Shown here: in pieces, positions 8,265 to 17,015 of the stretch
Layout of the letters: each line of letters opens with the position of its first letter
Numbering within the stretch: the first letter of the stretch is position 1
Assembly: GCA_964529715.1 (NCBI GenBank)
Contig: CAZGXI010000022.1
Coordinates: 24,747-88,746, forward strand
Direction of reading: 5' to 3'
Source: CAZGXI01 sp964529715
Lineage (GTDB): Bacteria; Chloroflexota; Anaerolineae; Aggregatilineales; Ch27
DNA length: 64,000 bases
Position numbers and translations under genes: made by a program
Notes under the pieces: generated by a model
What the model saw: only the letters and a program-made list of their open reading frames with translations
Databases searched by the model: none
What the model was told of the DNA's origin: nothing

Positions 8265-8363
8265 GTTCTAAGTTCAAAGAATTGAGTTTTAAGTTCGGCA
8301 GTCACACACTCAAAGTACGAACGGCGCAAAAGCGCCTTTGAACTCAGAACTCAAAACTTTAAA
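8265..8363. repeat. Inverted-repeat element, AACTCAAAACTT family (copy 1)
   Basis: The left arm (8265-8296) reads as GTTCTAAGTTC...TTGAGTTTTAAGTTC and the right arm (8338-8363) as GAACTCAGAACTCAAAACTTT. They are imperfect inverted repeats around a 40-base core. The same architecture recurs at 27030-27142, and a half copy lies at 11112-11145. No coding capacity. Confidence 0.7.
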
Positions 8364-8678
8364 CTACTCCCAAGTACGATTATAGTTGACTTTCAACTTA
8401 TCGAGAATGGCCTCTTGCAGGTCCACACCGCTGATACTGGCAAGCTGCAAAAGATACAGCGCCACGTCCGCCAATTCCCCGGCCAGGGCCGCCGTATCCG
8501 GGGGATCATCCCCCCACTGAAAATGTTCCAGCACTTCCGCCGCCTCAATCGTCAACGAAATGGCGATGTTGCGCGGCGACTGCGGGCGGGCAGAGTCGGC
8601 GTCGTACCAACCTTTGGCCGTCACAAAGGCGTGCATGGCTTCGGTAAGCGCACGGAGGGTCATCGGCTCAGTAGGCAT
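8364..8678 (-). CDS. MazG-like nucleotide pyrophosphohydrolase
   Basis: A 104-residue all-alpha NTP-PPase of the short MazG/dCTPase-like type. The metal-binding helix motif SLTIEAAEVLEHFQW (E-A-A-E, about residues 42-56) and the second motif ELADVALYLLQLA (E-x-x-D, about 67-80) are both present. These enzymes hydrolyse (d)NTPs to NMP and pyrophosphate and are regarded as house-cleaning. The start overlaps the end of the sugar transferase gene by 11 bases. The repeat element begins right after the stop codon. Confidence 0.88.
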   Translation of the reverse strand: MPTEPMTLRALTEAMHAFVTAKGWYDADSARPQSPRNIAISLTIEAAEVLEHFQWGDDPPDTAALAGELADVALYLLQLASISGVDLQEAILDKLKVNYNRTWE

Positions 8679-10146
8679 TGGGGCTGCGCCCTGTCAGCAT
8701 CTGGATAACTGTGCGAATAAGAATCTTGACATCCAGCCAGAGCGACCAGTTCTCCACGTAGTACAGATCGTATTTGGTGCGCTCCTGGACCGATGTATCG
8801 CCTCGCAGCCCGTTCACCTGCGCCCAGCCGGTCATCCCGGCCTTCATCTGGTGACGTTCCATGTAACGCGGAATGTAACTGCGAAACCGTTCCACATAAG
8901 CCTGTTGCTCCGGGCGCGGCCCGACCAGGCTCATTTGACCCAGCAGCACGTTAATGAGCTGCGGCAGTTCGTCGATGTTGGTGCGGCGTAAAAAGCGGCC
9001 CACCTTCGTCACGCGCGGATCGTTCGGCACCGTCCAGCCGGGACCATCCTTCTCCGCATCCTGGCGCATCGTGCGGAACTTGATCATGGGGAAAGGACGC
9101 CCATCCAGACCCATGCGCGTCTGGCAAAAGAACACCGGTCCGGGCGAGGAATAACGCACCACCACCGCCAATGCCAGCAGCAGCGGCGACAGAAAAACCA
9201 GGCCAAAAGCCGCCCCGGCCAGGTCCATGAGACGCTTGAGGCTGAGACGCCAGCCACGCAGCGCCACATCCCGCACGCTGAGCAGCGGCAGACCGCCCAG
9301 ATCGTCCACCGACAGACCGCCCGCCATATAGGCGAACAGGTCCGGGTAAACCTTGATGTCCACCTGCCCACGCTGGCACAGGGTGATCAAATTGACCAAC
9401 TGGCGATGGCTGGTATCCGGCAAGGCGATGATCACATGCCCGATCTGGAACTCATCGATCAGACGCGGCAGATCGTCATAGGAACCAATCGCCGCCACGC
9501 CCAACACATTCCCTCGCCCGCTCTCTGTAACCAGGCCGGTCAAGTTAAAGCCCAACTGTGGCGACCATTGAATTTTCTGCACAATGGACCGCGCCGGCTC
9601 GCCGTCTCCAACAATCAGCACTTCGTCCCGCCCGACACCACGCGCCCGCAGGCGGTCTGCTATCTGGCGGTGGAACTCACGCCCGACGATCACCAACAAC
9701 ACCGAGAAAGACCACACATAAACCAGCAAGGTGCGGGGATAGTCCGTCTCAAAGGAGGTGTTCTTAAGAAACACCGCCTGGAAGGCCACCGACAGGAACA
9801 CCCCCAGCGATACCGCCGCCAGGACGCGGTAGCTCACGTCAAAACGGCTGACGGCGCGCGGCAGGTGATATAGCCGGGCAAAATACATCGAAAACAGCAC
9901 CGACACGAGGTGCAAGACGATGGTCGGAAGATAGAACTCCAGCCCCGGCGGGTCCGGCGGCAGCGGAGCCAGCGGAACCAGCTCGCGCATGGCATGCCCG
10001 ACCACAAACGCCAGCGCCACCATCAGCGTATCAACTACAAACAGCAACAGCGTGAGCAGGTTGCGAATCCGCCGTGCGTGTTTGGTGCTGAGGCTGGCCT
10101 GGATTAACTCGCGCGCAACGGGGTCGGTCGCCGGATTTCGGTCCAC
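8668..10146 (-). CDS. Polyprenyl-phosphate sugar-1-phosphate transferase (exopolysaccharide priming)
   Basis: A 492-residue WbaP/WcaJ-type enzyme that loads a sugar phosphate onto undecaprenyl phosphate to start surface polysaccharide synthesis. There are four or five N-terminal transmembrane segments (about 30-160), a CoA-binding-like Rossmann domain (VLIVGDGEPAR, about 185-300), one more membrane helix, and the C-terminal catalytic domain with KFRTM, FLRRTNIDELPQ and GMTGWAQVNG. I chose the GTG at 10146 because GGGGAGGG lies 8 bases upstream; the frame is open to 10368 but only within the glycosyltransferase gene. It overlaps that gene by about 43 bases. Confidence 0.92.
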   Translation of the reverse strand: MDRNPATDPVARELIQASLSTKHARRIRNLLTLLLFVVDTLMVALAFVVGHAMRELVPLAPLPPDPPGLEFYLPTIVLHLVSVLFSMYFARLYHLPRAVSRFDVSYRVLAAVSLGVFLSVAFQAVFLKNTSFETDYPRTLLVYVWSFSVLLVIVGREFHRQIADRLRARGVGRDEVLIVGDGEPARSIVQKIQWSPQLGFNLTGLVTESGRGNVLGVAAIGSYDDLPRLIDEFQIGHVIIALPDTSHRQLVNLITLCQRGQVDIKVYPDLFAYMAGGLSVDDLGGLPLLSVRDVALRGWRLSLKRLMDLAGAAFGLVFLSPLLLALAVVVRYSSPGPVFFCQTRMGLDGRPFPMIKFRTMRQDAEKDGPGWTVPNDPRVTKVGRFLRRTNIDELPQLINVLLGQMSLVGPRPEQQAYVERFRSYIPRYMERHQMKAGMTGWAQVNGLRGDTSVQERTKYDLYYVENWSLWLDVKILIRTVIQMLTGRSPNAY

Positions 10147-11006
10147 AGTGGACGCCCTCCCCGCAGCGCCAGCCCTGCCAGGATCAACGTGTGCAGCCAC
10201 AGGGGAGTTTGGGCGCGGTAGTGCTTGCGATAGAAGATCAACATCGCCCGATAAAACTCCCACTGGGCGCGGCGACTCTGACGGCTGGCTGCCCGTTTGA
10301 CGTGCAACACCGTCACCGCCGGGTTGTACCATACGGTCCAGCCGGCCCTCTTTACCCGGTATGCCCAATCCAGGTCCTCCCCGTACATGAAGAATGTTTC
10401 ATCCAGCACACCGACCTGCGCAATAGCCTCTCGCCGTACCTGCATATATGCCCCGACGACCGAGTCCACTTCGGTCAACGTGTCAGGATCGAGGTACGTC
10501 AGGTTATACCGGCCAAAGCGGCGGCTGCGGGGAAAGAGCTTCGACAGGCCTGCCATCCGGTAGATGGCGACCTCCGGCGTCGGGAAGCTGCGGCGACAGG
10601 CCAGGTCCAGGCTGCCATCCGGCAGAACCAGCTTCGGCCCGGCCATGCCGATGCGTAGGTCGGTGTCCATAAAGGCCGTCATCGCGCGTAGCGCATCCGG
10701 CGGCAATTCGGTATCCGGGTTGAGCAACAGGCCGTAACGCGGCGCATCCGGCCCAGCCCCGCGATCCAATCCCAGGGCGCGCAAGCCCAAGTTATTGCCG
10801 TAGGGATAACCGCCGTTGACTGCGCTGGCGATCAACATCGCTTGGGGAAACTCCGCCCGCACCATATCTGCACTGCCGTCGGTCGAAGCATTATCGACCA
10901 CCACCACCTGCAAGGTCACACCCTGGCTGGCATACACCGATTGCAGACAGCGGCGCAGCAGGTCGCGCGTGTTCCAACTGACGATCACGATGCCCAGGTC
11001 GGTCAT
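10104..11006 (-). CDS. Family 2 glycosyltransferase (rhamnosyltransferase-like)
   Basis: A 300-residue GT-A glycosyltransferase. The nucleotide-binding start IVIVSWNTRDLLRRCL, VVVVDNASTDGS (about residues 35-46), the DxD-like NPDTE (about 97) and the acceptor-side FFMYGEDLDWAYRVKRAGW (about 208-226) are typical of the WbbL/rhamnosyltransferase branch. The C-terminus is amphipathic. It is immediately upstream of, and overlaps, the priming sugar transferase, suggesting that both build the same surface polysaccharide. The donor sugar is not deducible. Confidence 0.92.
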   Translation of the reverse strand: MTDLGIVIVSWNTRDLLRRCLQSVYASQGVTLQVVVVDNASTDGSADMVRAEFPQAMLIASAVNGGYPYGNNLGLRALGLDRGAGPDAPRYGLLLNPDTELPPDALRAMTAFMDTDLRIGMAGPKLVLPDGSLDLACRRSFPTPEVAIYRMAGLSKLFPRSRRFGRYNLTYLDPDTLTEVDSVVGAYMQVRREAIAQVGVLDETFFMYGEDLDWAYRVKRAGWTVWYNPAVTVLHVKRAASRQSRRAQWEFYRAMLIFYRKHYRAQTPLWLHTLILAGLALRGGRPLWTEIRRPTPLRAS

Positions 11007-11111
11007 AGCACCCCGTTCTCCCTAGAGCATATTTTACCACACTCCTACAGCGCCCTATCCCGCTTCTTACCTCACGGGAACCGACCACCACGACGCGAGC
11101 CGTCTCTCACG

Positions 11112-11145
11112 TTGAACTCAAGACTCCTCACTCAAAACTTAACTC
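11112..11145. repeat. Half copy of the AACTCAAAACTT repeat at the murE 3' end
   Basis: The sequence GAACTCAAGACTCCTCACTCAAAACTTAACTC matches the right arm of the repeats at 8265 and 27030. It runs into murE: the last sense codons and the TGA stop of murE lie within the repeat. Confidence 0.55.
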
Positions 11146-12667
11146 TGCCGCTCGCCGTCGGCAGCGTCTGCAGCGGCGTGCCGCGCAGGGCAGCTCGCAT
11201 AGCCTCACGGTCGTCCCAGGGATATTCCACTGTGCCGAAGCACATGCTTTGCTCGTGCCCCTTGCCGCAGGCAATCACCAGGTCGCCCGGACGGGCCATC
11301 TGCACCGCGCGATAAAGCGCCTCGCCCCGATCCGGTACGCGGAAGAACGTGTCCCCCTCTACCAATCCCCCCTGACGACAACCTTCGGCCATGGCTTCCA
11401 AAATGGAGTCCAACGACTCCGTGCGCGGGTCTTCCGCCGTCAGCACCGTCACATCGGCCAGTGCCGCCGCAACTTCGGCCATCATGCGGCGCTTGGCCGG
11501 GTCGCGCAGACCGGCGCTGCCGAACACGGCGATCACCCGCCCGCCCGGCCCGGCCAGTTCCCGCGCTGCCCCAAGCGCCTGCCGCAGCGCATGGGGCGTG
11601 TGGGCGAAATCGACGTAAGCCAAAAAGGACTGTCCCTCATCGATTCGCTCCATACGCCCTGGAATCGGCGGCGCATCGGCGATTCCGCGCGCGATAGCCT
11701 CCGCCGGGATGCCCAGGCCGATCCCCACCCCGACCGCCGCCAGCAGGTTCGGGATATTGAATCTGGGCAGCCACGAACACACCTGGAGACTCCCGCCGAC
11801 GCAGAAACGGACTTCATCCGGCGTGACGACCACATGCTCTGCACGAAGATCGGCGCGCAGTGAATCGACACTGTATAGGAGATGCTGGTCCGCCGGGATC
11901 GCGGCGAAGTAGTCCGCCGAGGGGTCGTCGGCATTGATCACGGCGATCTTGCGCTGGCCAGGCTTGCGTGCGGTCTGGCTCAGCTTCCAGAACAGCCGGG
12001 CCTTCGCCTCGCGGTAAGCCTCCCAGGTCTTGTGAAAATCCAGGTGTTCGTGCGTGATGTTGGTGAGCACGGCCACGTCGAAATCCACGCCCTCCAGGCG
12101 TCCCTGCGCCAGACCGTGACTGGTCGCTTCCAATACGCAGTGCGTCAGCCCGGCAGAAACCATCTGCGCCAGGTAGCCCTGCACCTCCGGCGCGCCCGGT
12201 GTGGTAACGTGCAGCCCGGTGGACGCTTCCGCATCACCCAACACCGCTTTGACCGTGCTGATCATCCCGGCGCGCAGGCCCGCCGCCATAAGGATGCGGT
12301 GAATCAGCGTGACGGTAGTCGTCTTGCCGTCTGTGCCGGTCACGCCGATCACGATCATTTTTCGGGAAGGAAAAGCGTGGTAAGCCGCCGCCAGCAGCCC
12401 CAACGCCGCCTTTGCGTCGGGAACGGCAGCGTAGGGCACAGGGCAGTTTATTGGGGCGGCAGGACGTTCCCCAACCACCGCCGCCGCACCATTGGAGACG
12501 GCCAGCGGGATGAGGTCGTGCCCGTCCGTCACCGCGCCGGCCCGCGCGACGAACACCCCGCCCGGCTGCACATCCTGCGCGCGGTCCGTCACCGGAGACA
12601 CGATCTCGGCCTCACCTGACGCCACGACCGGGTCGGGAAGATGCGCAAGCAGTTCGGTAAACCTCAT
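11132..12667 (-). CDS. murE: UDP-MurNAc-tripeptide synthetase (MurE ligase)
   Basis: A 511-residue Mur ligase that adds the third amino acid to UDP-MurNAc-L-Ala-D-Glu. The N-terminal UDP-binding domain contains VTDRAQDVQPGGVFVA. The P-loop is GVTGTDGKTTTV (about 108-119), and the central domain has EATSHGLAQGR and NITHEHLDFH, with the carbamylated-lysine region KARLFWKL. The position that reads DNPR in meso-diaminopimelate enzymes is EDPR here, so the added diamino acid is uncertain; ornithine occurs in some Chloroflexota. The start MRFTEL at 12667 is used. The gene lies alone, 45 kb from the dcw cluster, and murF is not in the window. Confidence 0.95.
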   Translation of the reverse strand: MRFTELLAHLPDPVVASGEAEIVSPVTDRAQDVQPGGVFVARAGAVTDGHDLIPLAVSNGAAAVVGERPAAPINCPVPYAAVPDAKAALGLLAAAYHAFPSRKMIVIGVTGTDGKTTTVTLIHRILMAAGLRAGMISTVKAVLGDAEASTGLHVTTPGAPEVQGYLAQMVSAGLTHCVLEATSHGLAQGRLEGVDFDVAVLTNITHEHLDFHKTWEAYREAKARLFWKLSQTARKPGQRKIAVINADDPSADYFAAIPADQHLLYSVDSLRADLRAEHVVVTPDEVRFCVGGSLQVCSWLPRFNIPNLLAAVGVGIGLGIPAEAIARGIADAPPIPGRMERIDEGQSFLAYVDFAHTPHALRQALGAARELAGPGGRVIAVFGSAGLRDPAKRRMMAEVAAALADVTVLTAEDPRTESLDSILEAMAEGCRQGGLVEGDTFFRVPDRGEALYRAVQMARPGDLVIACGKGHEQSMCFGTVEYPWDDREAMRAALRGTPLQTLPTASGRVKF

Positions 12668-12760
12668 TCGTGCCCTCACCCCTGGGAAGATAGGGGCACA
12701 ACTCCTTCTCCCGCGCCCCCACAAACACGGCAAGTATACCCATGCCCTGCCAAGAGCAAC

Positions 12761-12788
12761 AAAAGGGCCGGAGAAATTCCCCCGGCCT
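12761..12788 (-). terminator. Terminator of the atp gene group
   Basis: On the minus strand GGCCGGGG pairs with CTCCGGCC (one G-T pair), then CTTTTGTTG follows. It is 35 bases after the atpFH stop and separates it from murE. Confidence 0.75.
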
Positions 12789-12822
12789 GGATAGGATATC
12801 CCTGTGGCAAGACAACGCCGGG

Positions 12823-13533
12823 CTAATTCATCCGCGCGGCCATTTCGCGCAGGCCCGCCCGCACACTGCCGTCGATCACGCGGTCCCCGGCGCGGACGAT
12901 GATCCCGCCCAGAATGGTCGGATCCACGCGGAAATGAATCTCCTGTGCGCCAGTCTGGTCCTTGACAGCACGCTGCTCAGCTTCTGAGAGCGGCAGGGCG
13001 CTCGTCACCTCGACGGTGCCGCCCAGGTTACGCGCCCCGGCAGGCGCATTGGCGAAGAAATCCGCCACCAGCTTCTGCTGGCGCTTCTCATCCAGCGCCT
13101 CACCCAAAAGATGTTGCGCCGCCGCTATTGCCAGCGCCGCCACCTGGCCGCGCATCTCGGCCAACAGCTGATTGCGCTGTTGTTCGGCGTCGGCGCGCGC
13201 CTTAACCTTGATCGCGTCGGCCTCGCGCTGCGCCTCTTCCAAAATGGATTTGGCGCTCTCATCGCCGCGACCGCGCGCCTCGTCGGCAAGACGGGCCGCC
13301 TCCCGCCGCGCCTGCTCAAGGATGCGCCCCGCTTCGGCTTCGGCTTCGGCCCGCGCTTTGGCGTTATACTCAGCATCTTCCAGGCTCTTGGCAATCTTCA
13401 TCGCGCGCTCGTCCAGCCGCCGCATGATCGGTCGCCACGCAAACGCCGCGAACAGCACGAAAATAATGCCAAAATTCACCAGCTGGGCGATGAGAAACCC
13501 GCCGTTGATTCCCAGTGCACCTAATGGGTCCAC
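12823..13533 (-). CDS. atpF: ATP synthase b subunit fused to a delta C-terminal domain
   Basis: A 236-residue protein. Residues 8-30 form the membrane anchor and 31-160 a long charged coiled coil (RRLDERAMKI, ARAEAEAEAGRILEQARREAA), as in subunit b of the peripheral stalk. From about 165 the sequence is delta-like: VEVTSALPLSEAEQRAV, then VDPTILGGIIVRAGDRVIDGSVR, a signature of the delta/OSCP C-terminal domain. The N-terminal helical domain of delta (about 100 residues) that binds the F1 crown is absent. Fusions of b and delta are known in mycobacteria, but there the full delta is kept. It is the last gene of the group; no atpA, G, D or C follows. Confidence 0.9.
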   Translation of the reverse strand: MDPLGALGINGGFLIAQLVNFGIIFVLFAAFAWRPIMRRLDERAMKIAKSLEDAEYNAKARAEAEAEAGRILEQARREAARLADEARGRGDESAKSILEEAQREADAIKVKARADAEQQRNQLLAEMRGQVAALAIAAAQHLLGEALDEKRQQKLVADFFANAPAGARNLGGTVEVTSALPLSEAEQRAVKDQTGAQEIHFRVDPTILGGIIVRAGDRVIDGSVRAGLREMAARMN

Positions 13534-13554
13534 AATCAGCCTCCCTCAGGGCTA

Positions 13555-13791
13555 TTACAGCACGAACAGGATGATCAGGGCAACCACCAGGGCGTAAATG
13601 GCAACCGCCTCGGCGAACACGATGCCCAGGATCATGTTGGTCTGAATCTGCCCGGCGGCTTCTGGGTTACGTCCAATCGCCTGCATCGCGCCCTGCACCA
13701 TCAGGCCGATGCCGATGCCCGGTCCCAGCGCGCCGATCATTGCCAGCCCTGCGCCCAGCGCCTTGAGACCGATTGTGAGATCACCAGTCAT
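13555..13791 (-). CDS. atpE: ATP synthase c subunit (proton type)
   Basis: A 78-residue two-helix hairpin. The cytoplasmic loop GRNPEAAGQ (residues 40-48) and the ion-binding Glu61 in FAEAVAIYALV are clear. The extra ligands of sodium-type rings (Gln in the first helix and Ser or Thr after the Glu) are Ile28 and Ala62 here, so protons are the likely coupling ion. It lies between atpB and the fused b/delta gene. Confidence 0.97.
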   Translation of the reverse strand: MTGDLTIGLKALGAGLAMIGALGPGIGIGLMVQGAMQAIGRNPEAAGQIQTNMILGIVFAEAVAIYALVVALIILFVL

Positions 13792-13854
13792 GGGTTCATT
13801 CCTCCCTTTATTGTTATCGAGAAAAAGTCTCTGTCTTTGTCTAAGCGGGTTGCT

Positions 13855-15048
13855 TTAGGGATGCTCGTCGTCGCCGTGATGCCCGGCCATCGCCTGGGCG
13901 CTGAACACCAGTGTGAGCACCGCAAACACAAACGCCTGCATCAGCCCGACGAACAGTTCCAGGCCGTAGATCACCACTGGGACGATCAGCGCCAACAGAA
14001 AGCTGATGATAAACAGCAGCACCGACCCGGCAAACAGATTGCCGAAAAGACGGAAGGCGAAGCTGATGATCTTGGCGAACTCCGACACAATCTCCAGCAA
14101 CCCCACCAGAAAATCGATCAGCCCCAGCGGCTTCTTGCCCAGGTTACCCAACGCATCCAGATTGATGAACTTCTGGAAGTAATTCGGCCCTTGCGCCCAC
14201 ACCCCGAACACCTGGATCGCCACGACCGCGAACAATGCCAGGGCGACCGTCAGATTGAGGTCGGTCGTCGCACCGCGCACAAAAGGCGTTACCACAAGCA
14301 GGTTCGGGTTGGCCCCACCTGGAGTCGCGGCGGCTGTTTCGCCTTCAGCGTGTGTGGTCGCTTCGCCTTCCCCTTCGCCCTCATGCTCAGGGTTTACAAA
14401 GCCGACTTCTGCACACTTGGTCACGTAGTCGTCGGGGATGTGGCCGAAGTGTTCCAGTTCGCAGGCACAGAAGTCCGGCAATGTGGCGGCTGTACCGGCG
14501 TCGAGCGGACCGGTCACATCCAGCCGTTCTACCGGGGTCTGGCCGATCTCCGCGATCTGGACTGCCGGATAGCCGTTCAGACTGGGGTGCGCACAGTGCA
14601 GCAGCCCCACGCTCTCCGCGCCGGGGATCAGCTTGATCCAGTTGGCGATCAGCAAAAACATAAAGATGGTCATGACCAGCGGAAAAACCCGCCCCGCCCG
14701 CGCCCCGGCGATAGATTTGGACAGGTTATACCAGTACTCAGACACCAGCTCCAGCACCCCCTGGAGCCGCCCCGGCACGGCTTTAATCCCGCCGCTCCTG
14801 GTATGCAGCCAGAGCAGGATCAGCAGCAGAATCAGGCTCGTCACCAGCGTGCCGACCATCGTATTGGTCAGGTCGAAGCCTTCAAACGGGAAGTCCTTCC
14901 ACAGCACTTCGCCCGGCACCGAAATCACCGGCAGCGCCATGCCCGTCCCCTGGCTCGGCAGGAAGGCGAACGGCAGCCACACACACACCACCGCCGTAAA
15001 GACCACGATGCCGATCAGGACGAGGAGTCCACGTAACGTTTTATTCAC
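13855..15048 (-). CDS. atpB: ATP synthase a subunit with a large extracytoplasmic insert
   Basis: A 397-residue subunit a, far longer than the usual ~250-270. Transmembrane segments include 8-28, 65-85 and 120-140. The conserved proton-channel arginine is in FAFRLFGNLFAG, and the C-terminal helices end VFSAQAMAGHH. Between about residues 145 and 248 there is an insert containing four cysteines (HCAH, DFCACE, TKCAEV) and an acidic, Ala/Thr-rich low-complexity run. It follows the second or third transmembrane segment, so it is probably outside the cell. Its role is unknown. The remaining parts are canonical, so the subunit should work in proton translocation. Confidence 0.95.
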   Translation of the reverse strand: MNKTLRGLLVLIGIVVFTAVVCVWLPFAFLPSQGTGMALPVISVPGEVLWKDFPFEGFDLTNTMVGTLVTSLILLLILLWLHTRSGGIKAVPGRLQGVLELVSEYWYNLSKSIAGARAGRVFPLVMTIFMFLLIANWIKLIPGAESVGLLHCAHPSLNGYPAVQIAEIGQTPVERLDVTGPLDAGTAATLPDFCACELEHFGHIPDDYVTKCAEVGFVNPEHEGEGEGEATTHAEGETAAATPGGANPNLLVVTPFVRGATTDLNLTVALALFAVVAIQVFGVWAQGPNYFQKFINLDALGNLGKKPLGLIDFLVGLLEIVSEFAKIISFAFRLFGNLFAGSVLLFIISFLLALIVPVVIYGLELFVGLMQAFVFAVLTLVFSAQAMAGHHGDDEHP

Positions 15049-15118
15049 GCTCGAACCTCCTCTCGCTCAACAATAGTCGCACCCGTTTAACCCTCCTTAA
15101 AAGTTATCGAGCCTGGGT

Positions 15119-15382
15119 TTATTCATCCCCGCCTGGGCCGGGAGGCCGGATGGCGCGCGTCATACGCAGAGTGAGAAAAAGCATAACGCCCAGACTCACC
15201 GGAACGCTCAACACCACCAGGACGATAGTCAGCGGCCCGCGCACACCGATTTGCGCATCCAGCCACAGCCCCAGCAACAATGCGCCGGCGACCAGGATCA
15301 CCGTGACGAATCCTACCAGCCCGGCGATCCCCGCCAGAGTCAGGTTGCGCGCACGGCTGCTGCGGTTACGATCCCCCTGCAC
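15119..15382 (-). CDS. AtpZ/AtpI-like membrane protein
   Basis: An 87-residue protein with two transmembrane helices (about residues 15-38 and 45-68), the pattern of AtpZ/AtpI-type proteins encoded ahead of atpB, which help assemble or stabilise the c-ring or move Mg2+. I chose the GTG at 15382 because AGGAG lies 7 bases upstream; the frame extends to 15409 without a good ribosome-binding site. It is the first gene of the atp group. Sequence identity in this family is low, so the assignment rests on topology and position. Confidence 0.7.
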   Translation of the reverse strand: MQGDRNRSSRARNLTLAGIAGLVGFVTVILVAGALLLGLWLDAQIGVRGPLTIVLVVLSVPVSLGVMLFLTLRMTRAIRPPGPGGDE

Positions 15383-15433
15383 TCCCCTGCTCCTGAAACA
15401 CCCGCTCAACGCTTGCGAGCGCGGATTGTGTGC

Positions 15434-15463
15434 ATTCTATCACAAGCCCTATAATTTCGCCAA
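15434..15463 (-). promoter_or_regulatory. Promoter of the atp gene group
   Basis: On the minus strand TTGGCG (15458-15463) and TAGAAT (15434-15439) are 18 bases apart, with TGA directly before the -10 (extended). The element lies between the nuo terminator and the atpZ-like gene. Confidence 0.6.
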
Positions 15464-15480
15464 TATTTGTCCAGAAAATT

Positions 15481-15529
15481 CAACCGCCAAGACGCCAGGG
15501 ATTTTCCCTTCCCGACGACCTGGCGGTTG
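15481..15529 (-). terminator. Terminator of the nuo gene group
   Basis: CAACCGCCA and TGGCGGTTG form a perfect 9-bp stem around a 31-base loop, followed on the minus strand by AATTTTC. It is 8 bases after the nuoN stop. The arms resemble the imperfect repeat at 48850-48924, so it may be a domesticated repeat copy. Confidence 0.6.
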
Positions 15530-15536
15530 AGCAGTT

Positions 15537-17015
<1,479 letters not shown>

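Noticed and set aside
10147..10368. Longer start for the sugar-phosphate transferase
   Set aside because: It would lie entirely inside the glycosyltransferase gene and gives no membrane segment or family match.
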